From contig JAXDKG010000060.1 of assembly GCA_034667225.1 (NCBI GenBank), positions 1 through 64,000 of the forward strand: a stretch of 64,000 bases of DNA. The letters are read 5' to 3'. The notes under the pieces are model-generated. The model searched no databases and was not told the DNA's origin. It saw nothing but the letters and a program-made list of their open reading frames with translations. Shown here in pieces: positions 1-10,204 of this stretch. Origin of the DNA: DATMER01 sp034667225 (GTDB lineage: Bacteria; Acidobacteriota; Thermoanaerobaculia; Multivoradales; UBA5704). The first letter of the stretch is position 1, and the number at the start of each line of letters is the position of its first letter. A program made the translations under genes and the position numbers.

Positions 1-2
1 TG

Positions 3-3000
3 TCGGCCTGGGCCGGGCAGGTCGATCGCGCGCTCCGCGCCGGCAAGGGCGCCGCGGCGGCGCCGATCAAGCCTATGGCCTGGGATGGCGCGTCGCCGCT
101 CCCGCTCTCCTTTGCCCAGGAGCGGCTCTGGTTCCTGGACCAGTTGGAGCCGGGCAGCTCGTTCTACAACATCCCGGCCGCGGTACGGCTCGAAGGCGCG
201 CTCGACGCGGCCGCGCTCCGGCAGGCCTTCGATGGGATCGTGCGCCGCCACCAGGCCCTGCGCACGCGCTTCGCGGCGGTCCGCGACGAGCCGGCACAGA
301 TCGTGGAGCCGGCACTCTCCCTGCCGCTGCCGGTCGTCGACCTCGCAGCCCTGCCGGCCGTGGGGCGCGCGGCTGAGGCCCGGCGCCTGGCCGACGACGA
401 GGCGCGCCGGCCGTTCGACCTCTCCCGGGTGCCTCTACTGCGGACCACGCTGATCCGGCTCGGGAACGAGGAGCACGCGATGCTGCTCTGCCTGCACCAC
501 ATCGTCTCGGACGGCTGGTCCATGGGCCTCCTGTTCCAGGAGCTGAGCGCCCTCTACGAGCGTTCGTTCCTGCCGGAGCTGCCGATCCAGTACGCGGATT
601 TCGGGATCTGGCAGCGGGAGAGGCTGGCGGGCGAGGTCCTCGAATCCGAGCTCGCCTGGTGGCGCGAGCGCCTGGCCGGGGCCCCGGCGCTCTTGGAGCT
701 GCCCACCGACCGGCCGCGGCCCGCGGCGCAGAGCTTCCGCGGTGGTCGGGTCGAGGTCGCGCTGCCGCGCTCGGCGGAGATCGCGGCGCTGTCGCGCCGG
801 AGCGGTGCCACTCTGTTCATGACGCTGCTGGCGGCCTTCGATGCGCTGCTGTCGCGCCTGACCGGCCAGCTCGACGTGGTGGTGGGCTCGCCCGTCGCGG
901 GGCGCGACCGGACCGAGATCGAAGGGCTGATCGGCTTCTTCGTCAACACCCTGGTGCTGCGCACGGATCTCTCGGGCGATCCGGGCTTCGCCGGGATCCT
1001 GGAGAGGGTGCGCCAGGCCGCGATCGGCGCCTACACCCATCAGGAGCTGCCGTTCGAGAAGCTCGTGGGCGAGCTGGCTCCGGTGCGCACCCTCGCCCAC
1101 GCGCCGCTCTTCCAGGTGATGCTCACGCTGCAGAACCTGCCGCGGCGCGAGCTTCGACTCGGGGGGGCGCGCGCGGATGTGATGTCCGCGGAGGGGAGGA
1201 CGGCCAAGTTCGACCTCACCCTGAGCCTGGCCGAGCGCGGCGGCAGTCTGGCCGGAGGCTTCCAGTACAACTCCGACCTGTTCGATGCCTCGACCGTCGC
1301 CCGTTTCGCCGATGGCTTCCGGATCCTGGTCGAGGGCGCCGTGGCCGATCCTTCGGCGCGGCTTTCGGACCTCCCGCTGCTCTCGGCCGCGGGCCGCGCC
1401 CAGCTCCTGAGCGAGTGGAACGACACCGCCTTCAGTATCGCCGGCATTGGCGGGTTCCGCAGCCTACCCGAGAGGATCGCCGAGCAGGCGGCGCGCACGC
1501 CGGAGGCCGTAGCCTTGCTCTGCGGCGACGAGAGCCTGACTTATGCCGAGCTGAACCGGCGGGCGAATCGGCTCGCCTGGCATCTGCGGAGCCTGGGAGT
1601 GGGGTCGGAGGTGCGGGTCGCGATCTCCATGGAGCGCTCGCCCGATCTGCTCGTCGCGCTCTTGGGCGTGCTGAAAGCCGGTGGGGCGTATGTCCCGGTC
1701 GATCCGTCCTATCCGGAGGAGCGGCGGGCCTACATGCTGGCCGACTCCGGCGCGGCGCTGGTCCTCGACGGAAGCCTCATGGAGGGGGAGGCCGACGCGC
1801 CTCCGCCCCTCGCCCTGGCGGCCGGGAACCTCGCCTATGTGCTCTATACCTCCGGCTCGACCGGCCGCCCCAAGGGGGTCCAGGTCCCGCACGGCGCGCT
1901 GGTCAACTTCCTCGACTCCATGCGCCGCGAGCCGGGGCTCGACGGGACGGACACGCTGCTCGCGGTGACCACGCTCTCCTTCGACATCGCGGGGCTGGAG
2001 CTGCTCCTGCCGCTTCTGGTGGGCGCGCGGGTGGTCCTGGCCGGCCACGAGGACGCCCAGGACGCGGCGCGTCTCGGAGCGCTCCTCGAAAGCTCGGGCG
2101 CCACGGTCCTCCAGGCCACGCCCGCCACCTGGCAGATGCTCCTGGATTCGGGTTGGCAGGGGAGCTCGCGCCTGCGCGCCCTCTGTGGCGGCGAGGCCCT
2201 GCCGCGCGACTTGGCGGATCGGTTGCTGCCGCGCGTCGCGGCGCTGTGGAACCTCTACGGTCCCACCGAGGCCACGATCTGGTGCTCGGCCGAGCGCGTG
2301 CTGCCCGGAGAGGGACGGATCTCGATCGGACGCCCGATCGCCAACACCCGCTTGCACGTCCTGGACGCGGATCTGGGCCTCGCACCTTTGGGTGCCGTCG
2401 GCGAGCTGGCGATCGGCGGCGAGGGGCTTGCGCGCGGCTACGCCGGCCGCGGCGATCTCACGGCCGAGCGGTTCGTCCCCGACCCGTTCGGTTCCTTCGG
2501 GCAGGGCGAGCGCCTCTATCGCACCGGGGACTTGGCGCGCGCGCTCCCCGACCGCCGGCTGGAGGTGCTCGGCCGCATCGACCACCAGGTCAAGGTGCGC
2601 GGCTTCCGCATCGAGCTCCAGGAGATCGAGGCGGCGCTCGCCCGCCATCCGGACGTGCGCGAGGCCGTGGTGCTGGCGACCGACGGCCGCCTCGCCGCCT
2701 TCGTGGTGGCGAACGCCGGGCGCGAGGCCGATCCCGCGGCCGTCCGCTCCTCCGTGCGCGAGATCCTCCCGGAGTACATGGTCCCTTCGCTGGTGGTGGC
2801 GCTGCCGTCCTTCCCACTCACCCCCAATGGCAAGGTGGACCGGAAGGCGCTCCCGGCCCCGGAGCCGCCGCACGGCAACGAGAGTGCCTTCGTGGCGCCG
2901 AGCACCGAGATGGAGGAGTTGGTCGCCCGGGTGTGGGCGCAGGTGCTGGGGATCGAGCGCGTGGGCGCGCACGACCGCTTCTTCGACATCGGCGGGCAAT

Positions 3001-3140
3001 CGCTCCTCGCCACCCAGGTGGTCTCTCGCCTCCGGCGCGAGCTCGGCCTCGAGATCCCTCTGCGTACCCTGTTCGAGCGCCCGACGCTCGCGGGATTCTC
3101 GTATGCTCTCGAGGACCTGCTCCTGGAGGGGACCGCATGA
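3..3140 (+). CDS. Non-ribosomal peptide synthetase, C-A-PCP module predicted for glycine (5' partial)
   Basis: Assembly-line enzyme that adds one amino acid to a peptide held on a carrier protein. The frame is open from base 3; the first ATG (75) lies in an ordinary inter-domain linker, so the gene probably begins upstream. Counting from that ATG: condensation domain about 8-440 with an intact HHIVSDG motif near 142, adenylation domain about 465-930 (TSGSTGRPKG, NLYGPTE, NGKVDR), carrier domain about 945-1015 with the phosphopantetheine serine in GGQSLL. Reading the ten pocket positions by eye gives D-I-L-Q-L-G-L-I-W-K, the classical glycine code. No epimerase or methyltransferase domain is present. 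The stop overlaps the next gene's start as ATGA, implying coupled translation. Family certain, substrate fairly sure, start unresolved. Confidence 0.95.
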   Translation, partial: SAWAGQVDRALRAGKGAAAAPIKPMAWDGASPLPLSFAQERLWFLDQLEPGSSFYNIPAAVRLEGALDAAALRQAFDGIVRRHQALRTRFAAVRDEPAQIVEPALSLPLPVVDLAALPAVGRAAEARRLADDEARRPFDLSRVPLLRTTLIRLGNEEHAMLLCLHHIVSDGWSMGLLFQELSALYERSFLPELPIQYADFGIWQRERLAGEVLESELAWWRERLAGAPALLELPTDRPRPAAQSFRGGRVEVALPRSAEIAALSRRSGATLFMTLLAAFDALLSRLTGQLDVVVGSPVAGRDRTEIEGLIGFFVNTLVLRTDLSGDPGFAGILERVRQAAIGAYTHQELPFEKLVGELAPVRTLAHAPLFQVMLTLQNLPRRELRLGGARADVMSAEGRTAKFDLTLSLAERGGSLAGGFQYNSDLFDASTVARFADGFRILVEGAVADPSARLSDLPLLSAAGRAQLLSEWNDTAFSIAGIGGFRSLPERIAEQAARTPEAVALLCGDESLTYAELNRRANRLAWHLRSLGVGSEVRVAISMERSPDLLVALLGVLKAGGAYVPVDPSYPEERRAYMLADSGAALVLDGSLMEGEADAPPPLALAAGNLAYVLYTSGSTGRPKGVQVPHGALVNFLDSMRREPGLDGTDTLLAVTTLSFDIAGLELLLPLLVGARVVLAGHEDAQDAARLGALLESSGATVLQATPATWQMLLDSGWQGSSRLRALCGGEALPRDLADRLLPRVAALWNLYGPTEATIWCSAERVLPGEGRISIGRPIANTRLHVLDADLGLAPLGAVGELAIGGEGLARGYAGRGDLTAERFVPDPFGSFGQGERLYRTGDLARALPDRRLEVLGRIDHQVKVRGFRIELQEIEAALARHPDVREAVVLATDGRLAAFVVANAGREADPAAVRSSVREILPEYMVPSLVVALPSFPLTPNGKVDRKALPAPEPPHGNESAFVAPSTEMEELVARVWAQVLGIERVGAHDRFFDIGGQSLLATQVVSRLRRELGLEIPLRTLFERPTLAGFSYALEDLLLEGTA

Positions 3141-6100
3141 GCGAGCTCCCGGGCGAGAACACCCGCTCGGCCGAGCGGGCCGCCCGCGTCCAGCGCCTGC
3201 TGCGCAAGCGGCGGGAGGAGCGCGCCGCGGACAAGGGGGAGGAGGGCATCCCGCGCCGCGCAGAGGGGAGCCCGGCCCCGCTCTCGTTCGCCCAGGAGCG
3301 GCTCTGGTTCCTGGACCGCCTGGATCCCGGAAACCCGACCTACAACATCCCGGTGGCCCTGCGCCTGCGCGGCCGGCTCCACCCGGGCATCCTGGCCGCC
3401 TGCCTCGGCGAGGTGGCCCGGCGCCACGAGGCCTTGCGCACCACGTTCCTGATGGCCGGCGCGGGAGTGGTGCAGATCGTCGCGCCCGCGCTCGGCCTGC
3501 CCATGCCGCGGGTCGACCTCCACGGCCTGGGCGAGCTCGCGGGGGACGAGGCCCGCCGGCTGGCCCGCGCCGAGGCGCGGCTCCCATTCGATCTCGCTCG
3601 CGGACCCCTGGTGCGGGCGGCGCTCCTGGCGCTCGGCGGCGAGGAGCACCTGCTGCTCCTCACCCTCCACCACGCGATCGCGGACGGCTGGTCCCTGCGC
3701 ATCCTGACCCGCGAGCTCGCCCAGCTCTACGAGGCGTTCTCGGATTCGCGCCCGTCGCCGCTCCCCGAGCTGCAGATCCAGTACGGCGACTTCGCCGCCT
3801 GGCAGCGCGAATACCTTCAGGGTCCGGTGCTCGCCGGCCAGGTCGCCTGGTGGCGCGGCGCCCTGGGTTCCGCTCCGGTCGTGTTGGACCTGCCGCTGGA
3901 CCATCCCCGCGGCCCGGTTCCCGGGGGGGCATTGCGCGGCGGCTCGCACCCGTTCGTCCTTCCCTTCGAGGTCCAGGAGCGGCTGCACACCGCCGTCCGA
4001 GAGCAGGGGGTGACGCTCTTCATGCCTCTGCTCCTCGCATTCCAGGCGCTCCTCGGCCGCTGGTCGCGCCAGGAGGACCTGCTGGTGGGGACGCCGATCG
4101 CCTACCGCAACCGCGTCGAGACCGAGGGCCTGATCGGGTTCTTCGCCAACACCCTGGTGCTGCGCGGGGATCTCCGCGGCGGCCTCACGTTCCGGCAGGG
4201 CCTGGCGCGCGTCCGCGAGATCTGCCTCGGCGCCTTCGCCCACCAGGACCTGCCGTTCGAGCGCCTGGTGGCCGAGCTCAATCCCGAGCGCGATCTCGGT
4301 CGCTCGCCGCTGTTCCAGGCCATGTTCGTCCTGCAGAACCTCGGGCCGGTCGCGCCGCGGACGGGCCGGCTCGCCATCGAGCCGGTGGAGGTGTCCGCAG
4401 GCGTGGCCAAGTTCGATCTGTCGCTCTCCGTTTTCGAGGGCAGGCGGGGCCTGTTCGGCAACCTGGAGTACCGGCGGGACCTCTTCGAGCCCGCGACTGC
4501 CGCCCGCTTCGCCGCCCAGTTCAAGGCGCTCCTCGCGAGCGCGTTCGCAGATCCTGGTGCGCCGCTGTTGGAGCTGCCGCTCTTCGGGCCGGCCGAGCGG
4601 CACCAGCTCGTCCGCGAGTGGAACGACACGGCTGTCGCGTACGGCCCCGCCGCCTGCCTGCACGAGCTGATCGCGGAGCAGGCCGCGCGCACGCCGGACG
4701 CGCCGGCGCTGAGCTTCCAGGGGGAGAGCCTCACCTACGCCGAGATGGACCGCCGGGCCAACCATCTCGCCTGGCGGCTGCGCGAGCTGGGCGTGGGGCC
4801 GGAAGTGCGGGTGGCGGTCGAGGTGGAGCGCTCGCTGGAGCTGCCTCTCGCCCTCCTCGCGGTGCTCAAGGCCGGCGGCGCCTATGTGCCGCTCGATCCC
4901 TCCTACCCGCAGGAGCGCCTGGACTACATGCTCGAAGACTCCCGGGCGGCCGTCCGGCTGAGCCGGGAACAGGTGGTTCCCGGCGAGAGAGCCGAGGCTC
5001 CGGACTCCGGGGTCCAGCCGGACAATCTCGCCTACGTCATCTACACCTCGGGCTCGACCGGCCGGCCCAAGGGGGCGATGAACAGCCACCGCGGGATCGT
5101 CAACCGGCTGCATTGGATGCAGGCCGCCTACGGGCTCGATGCGTCGGACCGGGTGCTGCAGAAGACGCCGGCCTCGTTCGACGTGTCGGTGTGGGAGCTC
5201 TTCTGGCCGCTTCTCACCGGGGCCTGCCTGGTGGTGGCGAAGCCGGGCGGCCATCAGGACGGCGCCTATCTCGTCGATCTCATTCAGCGAGAGAAGGTGA
5301 CGACGCTGCACTTCGTGCCCTCGATGCTCCAGGTCTTCGTGGAGCAGCGGGGAGTGGAGCAGTGCGCCTCTTTACGGCGGGTGATCTGCAGCGGCGAGGC
5401 GCTGCCCGCGGACCTGGTGCGCCGGTTCTTCGAAAGATCGGGAGCCGAGCTGCACAACCTTTACGGCCCCACGGAAGCGGCGGTGGACGTGACGTTCCAG
5501 CCCTGTCGGCGTGGAGACCGGAGCGTGCCGATCGGCCGTCCGATCGCGAACCTCTCGATCCAGATCGTGGACCACGCATTCCGTCCGGTGCCGCTCGGAG
5601 TGCCGGGCGAGCTGCTGATCGGCGGCATGGGCGTGGGCCGCGGTTATCTCGACCGGCCGGACCTCACGGCCGAGCGCTTCGTGCCGGGCCAGGGCGAGCG
5701 CCTCTACCGCACGGGCGATCTCGCGCGCCATCTCGGGGACGGACGGATCGAGTTCCTGGGGCGCATCGACCACCAGGTCAAGGTGCGCGGCTTCCGCATC
5801 GAGCTGCAGGAGGTCGAGGCGGCGCTCGCGGCTCATCCGGCGGTGCGCGAGGCGCTGGTCGTCCCCTGGGAGCAGGCCCTCGCGGCCTATGTCGTGCCGC
5901 GGGGAGAGGTCGATCCGGCGGACCTGCGCGAGGCGCTGCGCAGGTCGCTGCCCGAGTTCATGGTGCCCGCGAGCTTCACGCTCCTGCCGGCCTTCCCCCT
6001 GAACCCCAGCGGCAAGGCCGACCGCCGCGCGCTGCCGAAGCCCGAGCGGCCCCAACCAAGGGAACAACCTGGCGGGGCGGGCCCGCGGAGCGCGACCGAG

Positions 6101-9100
6101 CGCGCCCTCGCCGCCATCTGGGGCGAGGTGCTCGCGCTGCCCGAGGTGCCGGTCACGGAGAGCTTCTTCGACCTCGGGGGACACTCGCTGCTCCTCGCCC
6201 GCGTCGAGCGCCGGATCCGCGAGGAGATGGGCCGCGAGGTGCCGCTCCTGGAGCTCTTCCGGCACCCGACGATCGAGACGCTCGCCGGCTTTCTCACCGG
6301 CGGTCTCACCGGCAGCCAGCCCGTTGCGCGGGCCGCGGCTCCGGCGTCCGCCGCCACCGGCTCCGGAATCGCCATCGTCGGCATGGCCGGCCGCTTCCCC
6401 GGTGCCGCCAGCGTCGAGGAGCTGTGGCAACGCCTGTGCCGGGGGGACGAGCTCGTCACGTTCCTCACGGACGAGGAGCTCCTCGCCGCGGGCGTGCCGC
6501 GCGAGACGCTCGCAGATCCGCGCTACGTGCGGGCGCGCGGCGTGCTCGCAGGCAGCGACCGGTTCGCGGCCTCCTTCTTCGAGGTCTCGCCGCGCGAGGC
6601 CGAGATCATGGACCCGCAGCAGCGCGTCTTCCTGGAATGCGCGTGGGAGGCCCTGGAGGACGCGGGCCTGGACCCCGCGCGCTTCCCCGGCCGCGTCGCG
6701 GTGTTCGCGGGGGCGAGCGTGAACAGCTATGTGCGCAACCTCCAGGCCCGCCCCGAGACAGTCCGCGCCGTGGGCGCCTATCAGGCCTCCCTGCTCAACC
6801 GCAACGACTATCTGCCGACCCGGGTCTCCTACAAATTGGACCTCAGGGGCCCGAGCCTCAACGTGCAGACGGCCTGCTCGACCTCTCTCGTGGCCGTCCA
6901 TCTCGCGTGCCGCAGCCTCCTCGAAGGCGAGTGCGAAGCGGCGCTCGCGGGCGGCGTATCGATTGCGGGGGTGAGGCGCGGCCACGTCCACGAGGAGGGG
7001 GGGATCGTCTCGCCGGACGGCCACACGCGGACCTTCTCGGCCCGCGCCCGGGGGACGGTCGCGGGCGAGGGCGTGGGCATCGTGGCGCTCAAGCGCCTGG
7101 CCGACGCGCTCGCATCCGGCGACCGGATCTACGCCGTCCTCCGCGCCACGGCGCTCAACAACGACGGCGGGCAGAAGATCGGCTTCACCGCGCCCAGCAT
7201 CGACGGGCAGGCGGCGGTCATCGCCGCGGCGCAGGAGGCGGCCGGAGTCGATCCCGAGACCCTCGGCTACGTCGAGGCGCACGGCACGGCCACCGAGCTC
7301 GGCGATCCCATCGAGATGGCCGCTCTGACCCAGGCGTTCCGGACACGCACGGACCGCTCCGGCTACTGCGCGATCGGCTCCATCAAGAGCAACCTCGGAC
7401 ACCTGGACGCAGCCGCGGGCGTCGCCGGCCTCATCAAGGCGGCCCTGGCGGTCGAGCGCGGGGAGATCCCGCCGAGCCTCCACTTCGACGAGCCCAACCC
7501 CAGGATCGACTTCGCGGCGAGCCCGTTCTACGTGCAGACCGCGCTCACCCCCTGGCCGTATGGAGAAGGGCCGCGGCGGGCCGCGGTCAGCTCCTTCGGC
7601 ATCGGCGGCACCAACGCGCACGCGATCCTCGAGCAGGCGCCGCCCGGCTTGGACGCGGGACCGTCGAGGCGCTGGCACCTGCTGCCCCTGTCCGCGAAAA
7701 CTCCGGCCGCCCTCGATGCGGCCTGCGCCCGGCTGGCCGACCACCTGGAACAGCATCCCGGGCTCGATCTGGCGGACGTGGCCTGGACCCTCCAGGTGGG
7801 GAGGAAGGCCTTCGCCCATCGCCGCATCGTCGTGGCGGGCGGGCGGGAGGAGGCGATCGCGCAGCTCCGGGAGACCGGGATTACCGGTGTCGCCGGCCGG
7901 CCGGGCCGTCCGATCTTCTTCCTCTTCCCGGGTCAGGGCTCGCAGCACGCCGGCATGTCGGCGGAGCTCTATCGCGAGGAGCCGGTCTTCCGCGAGCATT
8001 TCGACTGCTGCCTGGGCCTCCTCGGCCCGGAGATCCTGGCCGCTCTGGAGACGGGGGCGGGCCTGCTCGATACCTCCATCGCCCAGCCCGCTCTGTTCGC
8101 GGTCGAGTACTCGTTGGCCCGGCTCTGGATGTCCTGGGGGATCACCCCGGCCGGCTTCCTCGGCCACAGCATCGGGGAGTACGTGGCGGCCTGCCTCGCC
8201 GGGGTCTTCACTCTGGAGCAGGCGCTGTCGATCGTGGCAGCGCGCGGGCGGCTCATGCAGCAGCTCCCCGAGGGGGCCATGCTCGCCTTCTCCGGCCCGG
8301 AGGAGGCCGCCACCTCGAAGGGTCTGGCGATCGCCGCGATGAACGGTCCCGGGGCACTGGTGGTCTCCGGGCCCGTGGCCGCGATCGAAGAGTTGGAACG
8401 CGAGTTTCCAGAATCCCGCCGCCTCTTCACCCGGCGGGCGTTCCACTCGGCGATGACCGAGCCGGTCCTCGCGCCGTTCGCGCGGCAGGTGGGGGAGCAC
8501 GCGCTCGCAGCGCCGCGGGTCCGCTTCGTCTCGAACCTGTCCGGCACCTGGATCACCGATGCCGAGGCGGCCGATCCCGGCTACTGGGCGCGGCACCTGC
8601 GCGGAACGGTCCGCTTCGGCGACGGAATCCGGACGCTTCTCGAGGAGCCCGAAGCGGTGCTCCTGGAGGTCGGACCGCGCCGGACGCTCGCCGCCCTCGC
8701 CCGCCGGCAGGCCGAGAGCGTGCCGGGCTCCGTGGTCCTCTCCTCCCTCGCCATCCCGGGCGAGCCGGTGGGCGAGGAGCAGGCGCTCCTCTCCGCCCTG
8801 GGACGGCTCTGGCTGTCGGGGGTCGAGGTCGACTGGGCAGGCGTCAACGCGCCCGGCCGGCGGCGCCGCGTTCCCCTGCCGACCTACCCCTTCGAGCGCG
8901 GCAGCTTCTGGGTCGCGGCGCCGGGTGCCATCTCATCGCCGAGCGCGGCGCGGGAGCCGGTGGCCCCCCCGGCCGGGCCCGCTCCAGCAGGGACTTCACG
9001 GGGCTCGGAAATCGAACGGCGGATCGCGGGGATCTGGCGCGAGCTTCTGGGTGTCGCCCGGATCGAATCCCACGACAACTTCTTCGAGCTCGGGGGGAGC

Positions 9101-9949
9101 TCGCTCCTCGCCGTGCGGGTTGGCTCGCACCTGCGGCGGGAGCTGGGGGTCGAGGTCGCTCCGCACCTGCTCCTCGCTCATCCCACGCTCGGCGGCTTCG
9201 CCTCCGCCATCCATTCCGGCGCCTCCGCGCCGGAGGCCTCCGGGTGCCTGGTCGCGGTGCGGCCGCGAGGTGGGCTGCCCCCGCTCTTCCTGGTCCATCC
9301 GGCCGGCGGGCACGTCTACCTGTTCCGCGAGCTGGGGGAGGAACTGGGGGAGGATCAGCCGCTCTACGGCCTGCGCGCGCTCGGCTTGGAGCCCGGCGAG
9401 ACGCCGGCCGCGAGCGTCGAGGAGATGGCGGAGCGCTACCTGGCGGAGATCCGCGCCTTCCGTCCGGCAGGGCCGTACCTCCTGGGCGGCAGCTCCATGG
9501 GCGGCATGATCGCCTGGGAGATGGCGCAGCGCCTCGCCACGGCCGGCGAGCAGATCCCCCTGCTCGCGCTCTTCGACACGTTCGGCCCCGGCCAGCTCCC
9601 GGACCGGGAGGAGGACGGGATCGCACGCCGCGAGATGGAGCGGCCTCGGCCGGGTGGGCCTCTGGCCGATATCGATCCCGAGGAGCGCCAGCGGCTCCGC
9701 GCGGTGATCCAGGCCAACGTCGGTGCCATGTACGCCTACGAGCCCCGGCCCTATACCGGCAAGGTCGTCTTCTTCCGCGCCGACGACCGGAGCGGCGATC
9801 CGCCGCATCCCGAGCGCCCCTGGATCGAGCTCGCCCGCGGCGGCACGGAGATCTACCCGGTGCCCGGCGACCACGTCTCGCTCCACGCCCGGCCGCACGT
9901 CGCAGCGGTCGCCGGGCGGCTCGCGCGCTGCCTCGAACATAGTGGGTAG
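3137..9949 (+). CDS. Hybrid NRPS-PKS terminal synthetase: C-A(Ser)-PCP-KS-AT-ACP-TE
   Basis: 2270 residues, starting at the ATG that overlaps the previous stop. Domains: condensation about 50-490 (HHAIADG near 177), adenylation about 508-960, PCP about 985-1052 (GGHSLL), ketosynthase about 1077-1500 (active Cys 1247 in TACSTS, then EAHGTA and KSNLGH), acyltransferase about 1590-1890 (Ser 1678 in GHSIGE), ACP about 1955-2030 (GGSSLL), thioesterase about 2035-2270 (Ser 2120 in GGSSMGG, His 2246 in GDH). The adenylation pocket reads D-V-W-H-I-S-L-V-D-K, very close to serine codes such as EntF. RAFH after the AT serine points to malonyl-CoA. There is no KR, DH or ER, so the chain should leave with a beta-keto group. 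The TE marks the end of the assembly line. Domain calls are firm; substrates and product are inferred. Confidence 0.96.
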   Translation: MSELPGENTRSAERAARVQRLLRKRREERAADKGEEGIPRRAEGSPAPLSFAQERLWFLDRLDPGNPTYNIPVALRLRGRLHPGILAACLGEVARRHEALRTTFLMAGAGVVQIVAPALGLPMPRVDLHGLGELAGDEARRLARAEARLPFDLARGPLVRAALLALGGEEHLLLLTLHHAIADGWSLRILTRELAQLYEAFSDSRPSPLPELQIQYGDFAAWQREYLQGPVLAGQVAWWRGALGSAPVVLDLPLDHPRGPVPGGALRGGSHPFVLPFEVQERLHTAVREQGVTLFMPLLLAFQALLGRWSRQEDLLVGTPIAYRNRVETEGLIGFFANTLVLRGDLRGGLTFRQGLARVREICLGAFAHQDLPFERLVAELNPERDLGRSPLFQAMFVLQNLGPVAPRTGRLAIEPVEVSAGVAKFDLSLSVFEGRRGLFGNLEYRRDLFEPATAARFAAQFKALLASAFADPGAPLLELPLFGPAERHQLVREWNDTAVAYGPAACLHELIAEQAARTPDAPALSFQGESLTYAEMDRRANHLAWRLRELGVGPEVRVAVEVERSLELPLALLAVLKAGGAYVPLDPSYPQERLDYMLEDSRAAVRLSREQVVPGERAEAPDSGVQPDNLAYVIYTSGSTGRPKGAMNSHRGIVNRLHWMQAAYGLDASDRVLQKTPASFDVSVWELFWPLLTGACLVVAKPGGHQDGAYLVDLIQREKVTTLHFVPSMLQVFVEQRGVEQCASLRRVICSGEALPADLVRRFFERSGAELHNLYGPTEAAVDVTFQPCRRGDRSVPIGRPIANLSIQIVDHAFRPVPLGVPGELLIGGMGVGRGYLDRPDLTAERFVPGQGERLYRTGDLARHLGDGRIEFLGRIDHQVKVRGFRIELQEVEAALAAHPAVREALVVPWEQALAAYVVPRGEVDPADLREALRRSLPEFMVPASFTLLPAFPLNPSGKADRRALPKPERPQPREQPGGAGPRSATERALAAIWGEVLALPEVPVTESFFDLGGHSLLLARVERRIREEMGREVPLLELFRHPTIETLAGFLTGGLTGSQPVARAAAPASAATGSGIAIVGMAGRFPGAASVEELWQRLCRGDELVTFLTDEELLAAGVPRETLADPRYVRARGVLAGSDRFAASFFEVSPREAEIMDPQQRVFLECAWEALEDAGLDPARFPGRVAVFAGASVNSYVRNLQARPETVRAVGAYQASLLNRNDYLPTRVSYKLDLRGPSLNVQTACSTSLVAVHLACRSLLEGECEAALAGGVSIAGVRRGHVHEEGGIVSPDGHTRTFSARARGTVAGEGVGIVALKRLADALASGDRIYAVLRATALNNDGGQKIGFTAPSIDGQAAVIAAAQEAAGVDPETLGYVEAHGTATELGDPIEMAALTQAFRTRTDRSGYCAIGSIKSNLGHLDAAAGVAGLIKAALAVERGEIPPSLHFDEPNPRIDFAASPFYVQTALTPWPYGEGPRRAAVSSFGIGGTNAHAILEQAPPGLDAGPSRRWHLLPLSAKTPAALDAACARLADHLEQHPGLDLADVAWTLQVGRKAFAHRRIVVAGGREEAIAQLRETGITGVAGRPGRPIFFLFPGQGSQHAGMSAELYREEPVFREHFDCCLGLLGPEILAALETGAGLLDTSIAQPALFAVEYSLARLWMSWGITPAGFLGHSIGEYVAACLAGVFTLEQALSIVAARGRLMQQLPEGAMLAFSGPEEAATSKGLAIAAMNGPGALVVSGPVAAIEELEREFPESRRLFTRRAFHSAMTEPVLAPFARQVGEHALAAPRVRFVSNLSGTWITDAEAADPGYWARHLRGTVRFGDGIRTLLEEPEAVLLEVGPRRTLAALARRQAESVPGSVVLSSLAIPGEPVGEEQALLSALGRLWLSGVEVDWAGVNAPGRRRRVPLPTYPFERGSFWVAAPGAISSPSAAREPVAPPAGPAPAGTSRGSEIERRIAGIWRELLGVARIESHDNFFELGGSSLLAVRVGSHLRRELGVEVAPHLLLAHPTLGGFASAIHSGASAPEASGCLVAVRPRGGLPPLFLVHPAGGHVYLFRELGEELGEDQPLYGLRALGLEPGETPAASVEEMAERYLAEIRAFRPAGPYLLGGSSMGGMIAWEMAQRLATAGEQIPLLALFDTFGPGQLPDREEDGIARREMERPRPGGPLADIDPEERQRLRAVIQANVGAMYAYEPRPYTGKVVFFRADDRSGDPPHPERPWIELARGGTEIYPVPGDHVSLHARPHVAAVAGRLARCLEHSG

Positions 9950-10204
9950 CTCGCGCAAACGAGCTGTTGCTGGCTCAAACGAGTAGTTGGGCGGCTCCAA
10001 CGGCTGGGTAGGCGGTTCAAACGAGCCGTTTGAGGCGTCTACCCACTGGGTGGCTCGCGCAAACGAGCGGGTTGGTGGCTCAAACGAGTAGTTGGCGGCT
10101 CCAAAAGGCTGGGTAGGCGGCTCAAACGAGTCGTTTGAGGCGTCTACCCACTGGGTAGCTGTCTCCAACGAGTGGATAGAGGGGTCTACCCGTCAATCAG
10201 ACTG
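9944..10204. repeat. 21-bp-unit repeat array A (core CAAACGAG), with palindromic units
   Basis: About twelve consecutive units of 21 bp (two of 20, one of 22) directly after the synthetase stop. Unit starts are 9954, 9974, 9995, 10016, 10037, 10058, 10079, 10099, 10121, 10142, 10163 and 10184. A higher-order block of five units (about 105 bp) is duplicated: 9944-10047 and 10048-10152. Some units are self-palindromic: at 10121 a 9-bp stem CTCAAACGA pairs across one base with TCGTTTGAG, and at 10142 CTACCCA pairs with TGGGTAG. In copy 2 a one-base loss near 10094 is balanced by a one-base gain near 10104, so the 42-bp spacing is kept. The hairpins could also end transcription of the synthetase operon. 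No known repeat family recognised. Confidence 0.85.

Noticed and set aside
2516..8596. Long minus-strand frames opposite the NRPS-PKS genes (over 900 codons)
   Set aside because: High GC content makes antisense stops rare; composition is Arg/Gly/His-rich with no motif, while the plus-strand proteins are intact.
8996..10168. Minus-strand gene with SFEPP repeats running under the thioesterase
   Set aside because: It is the array A period read in frame, then an antisense shadow of the synthetase; no domain is recognisable.
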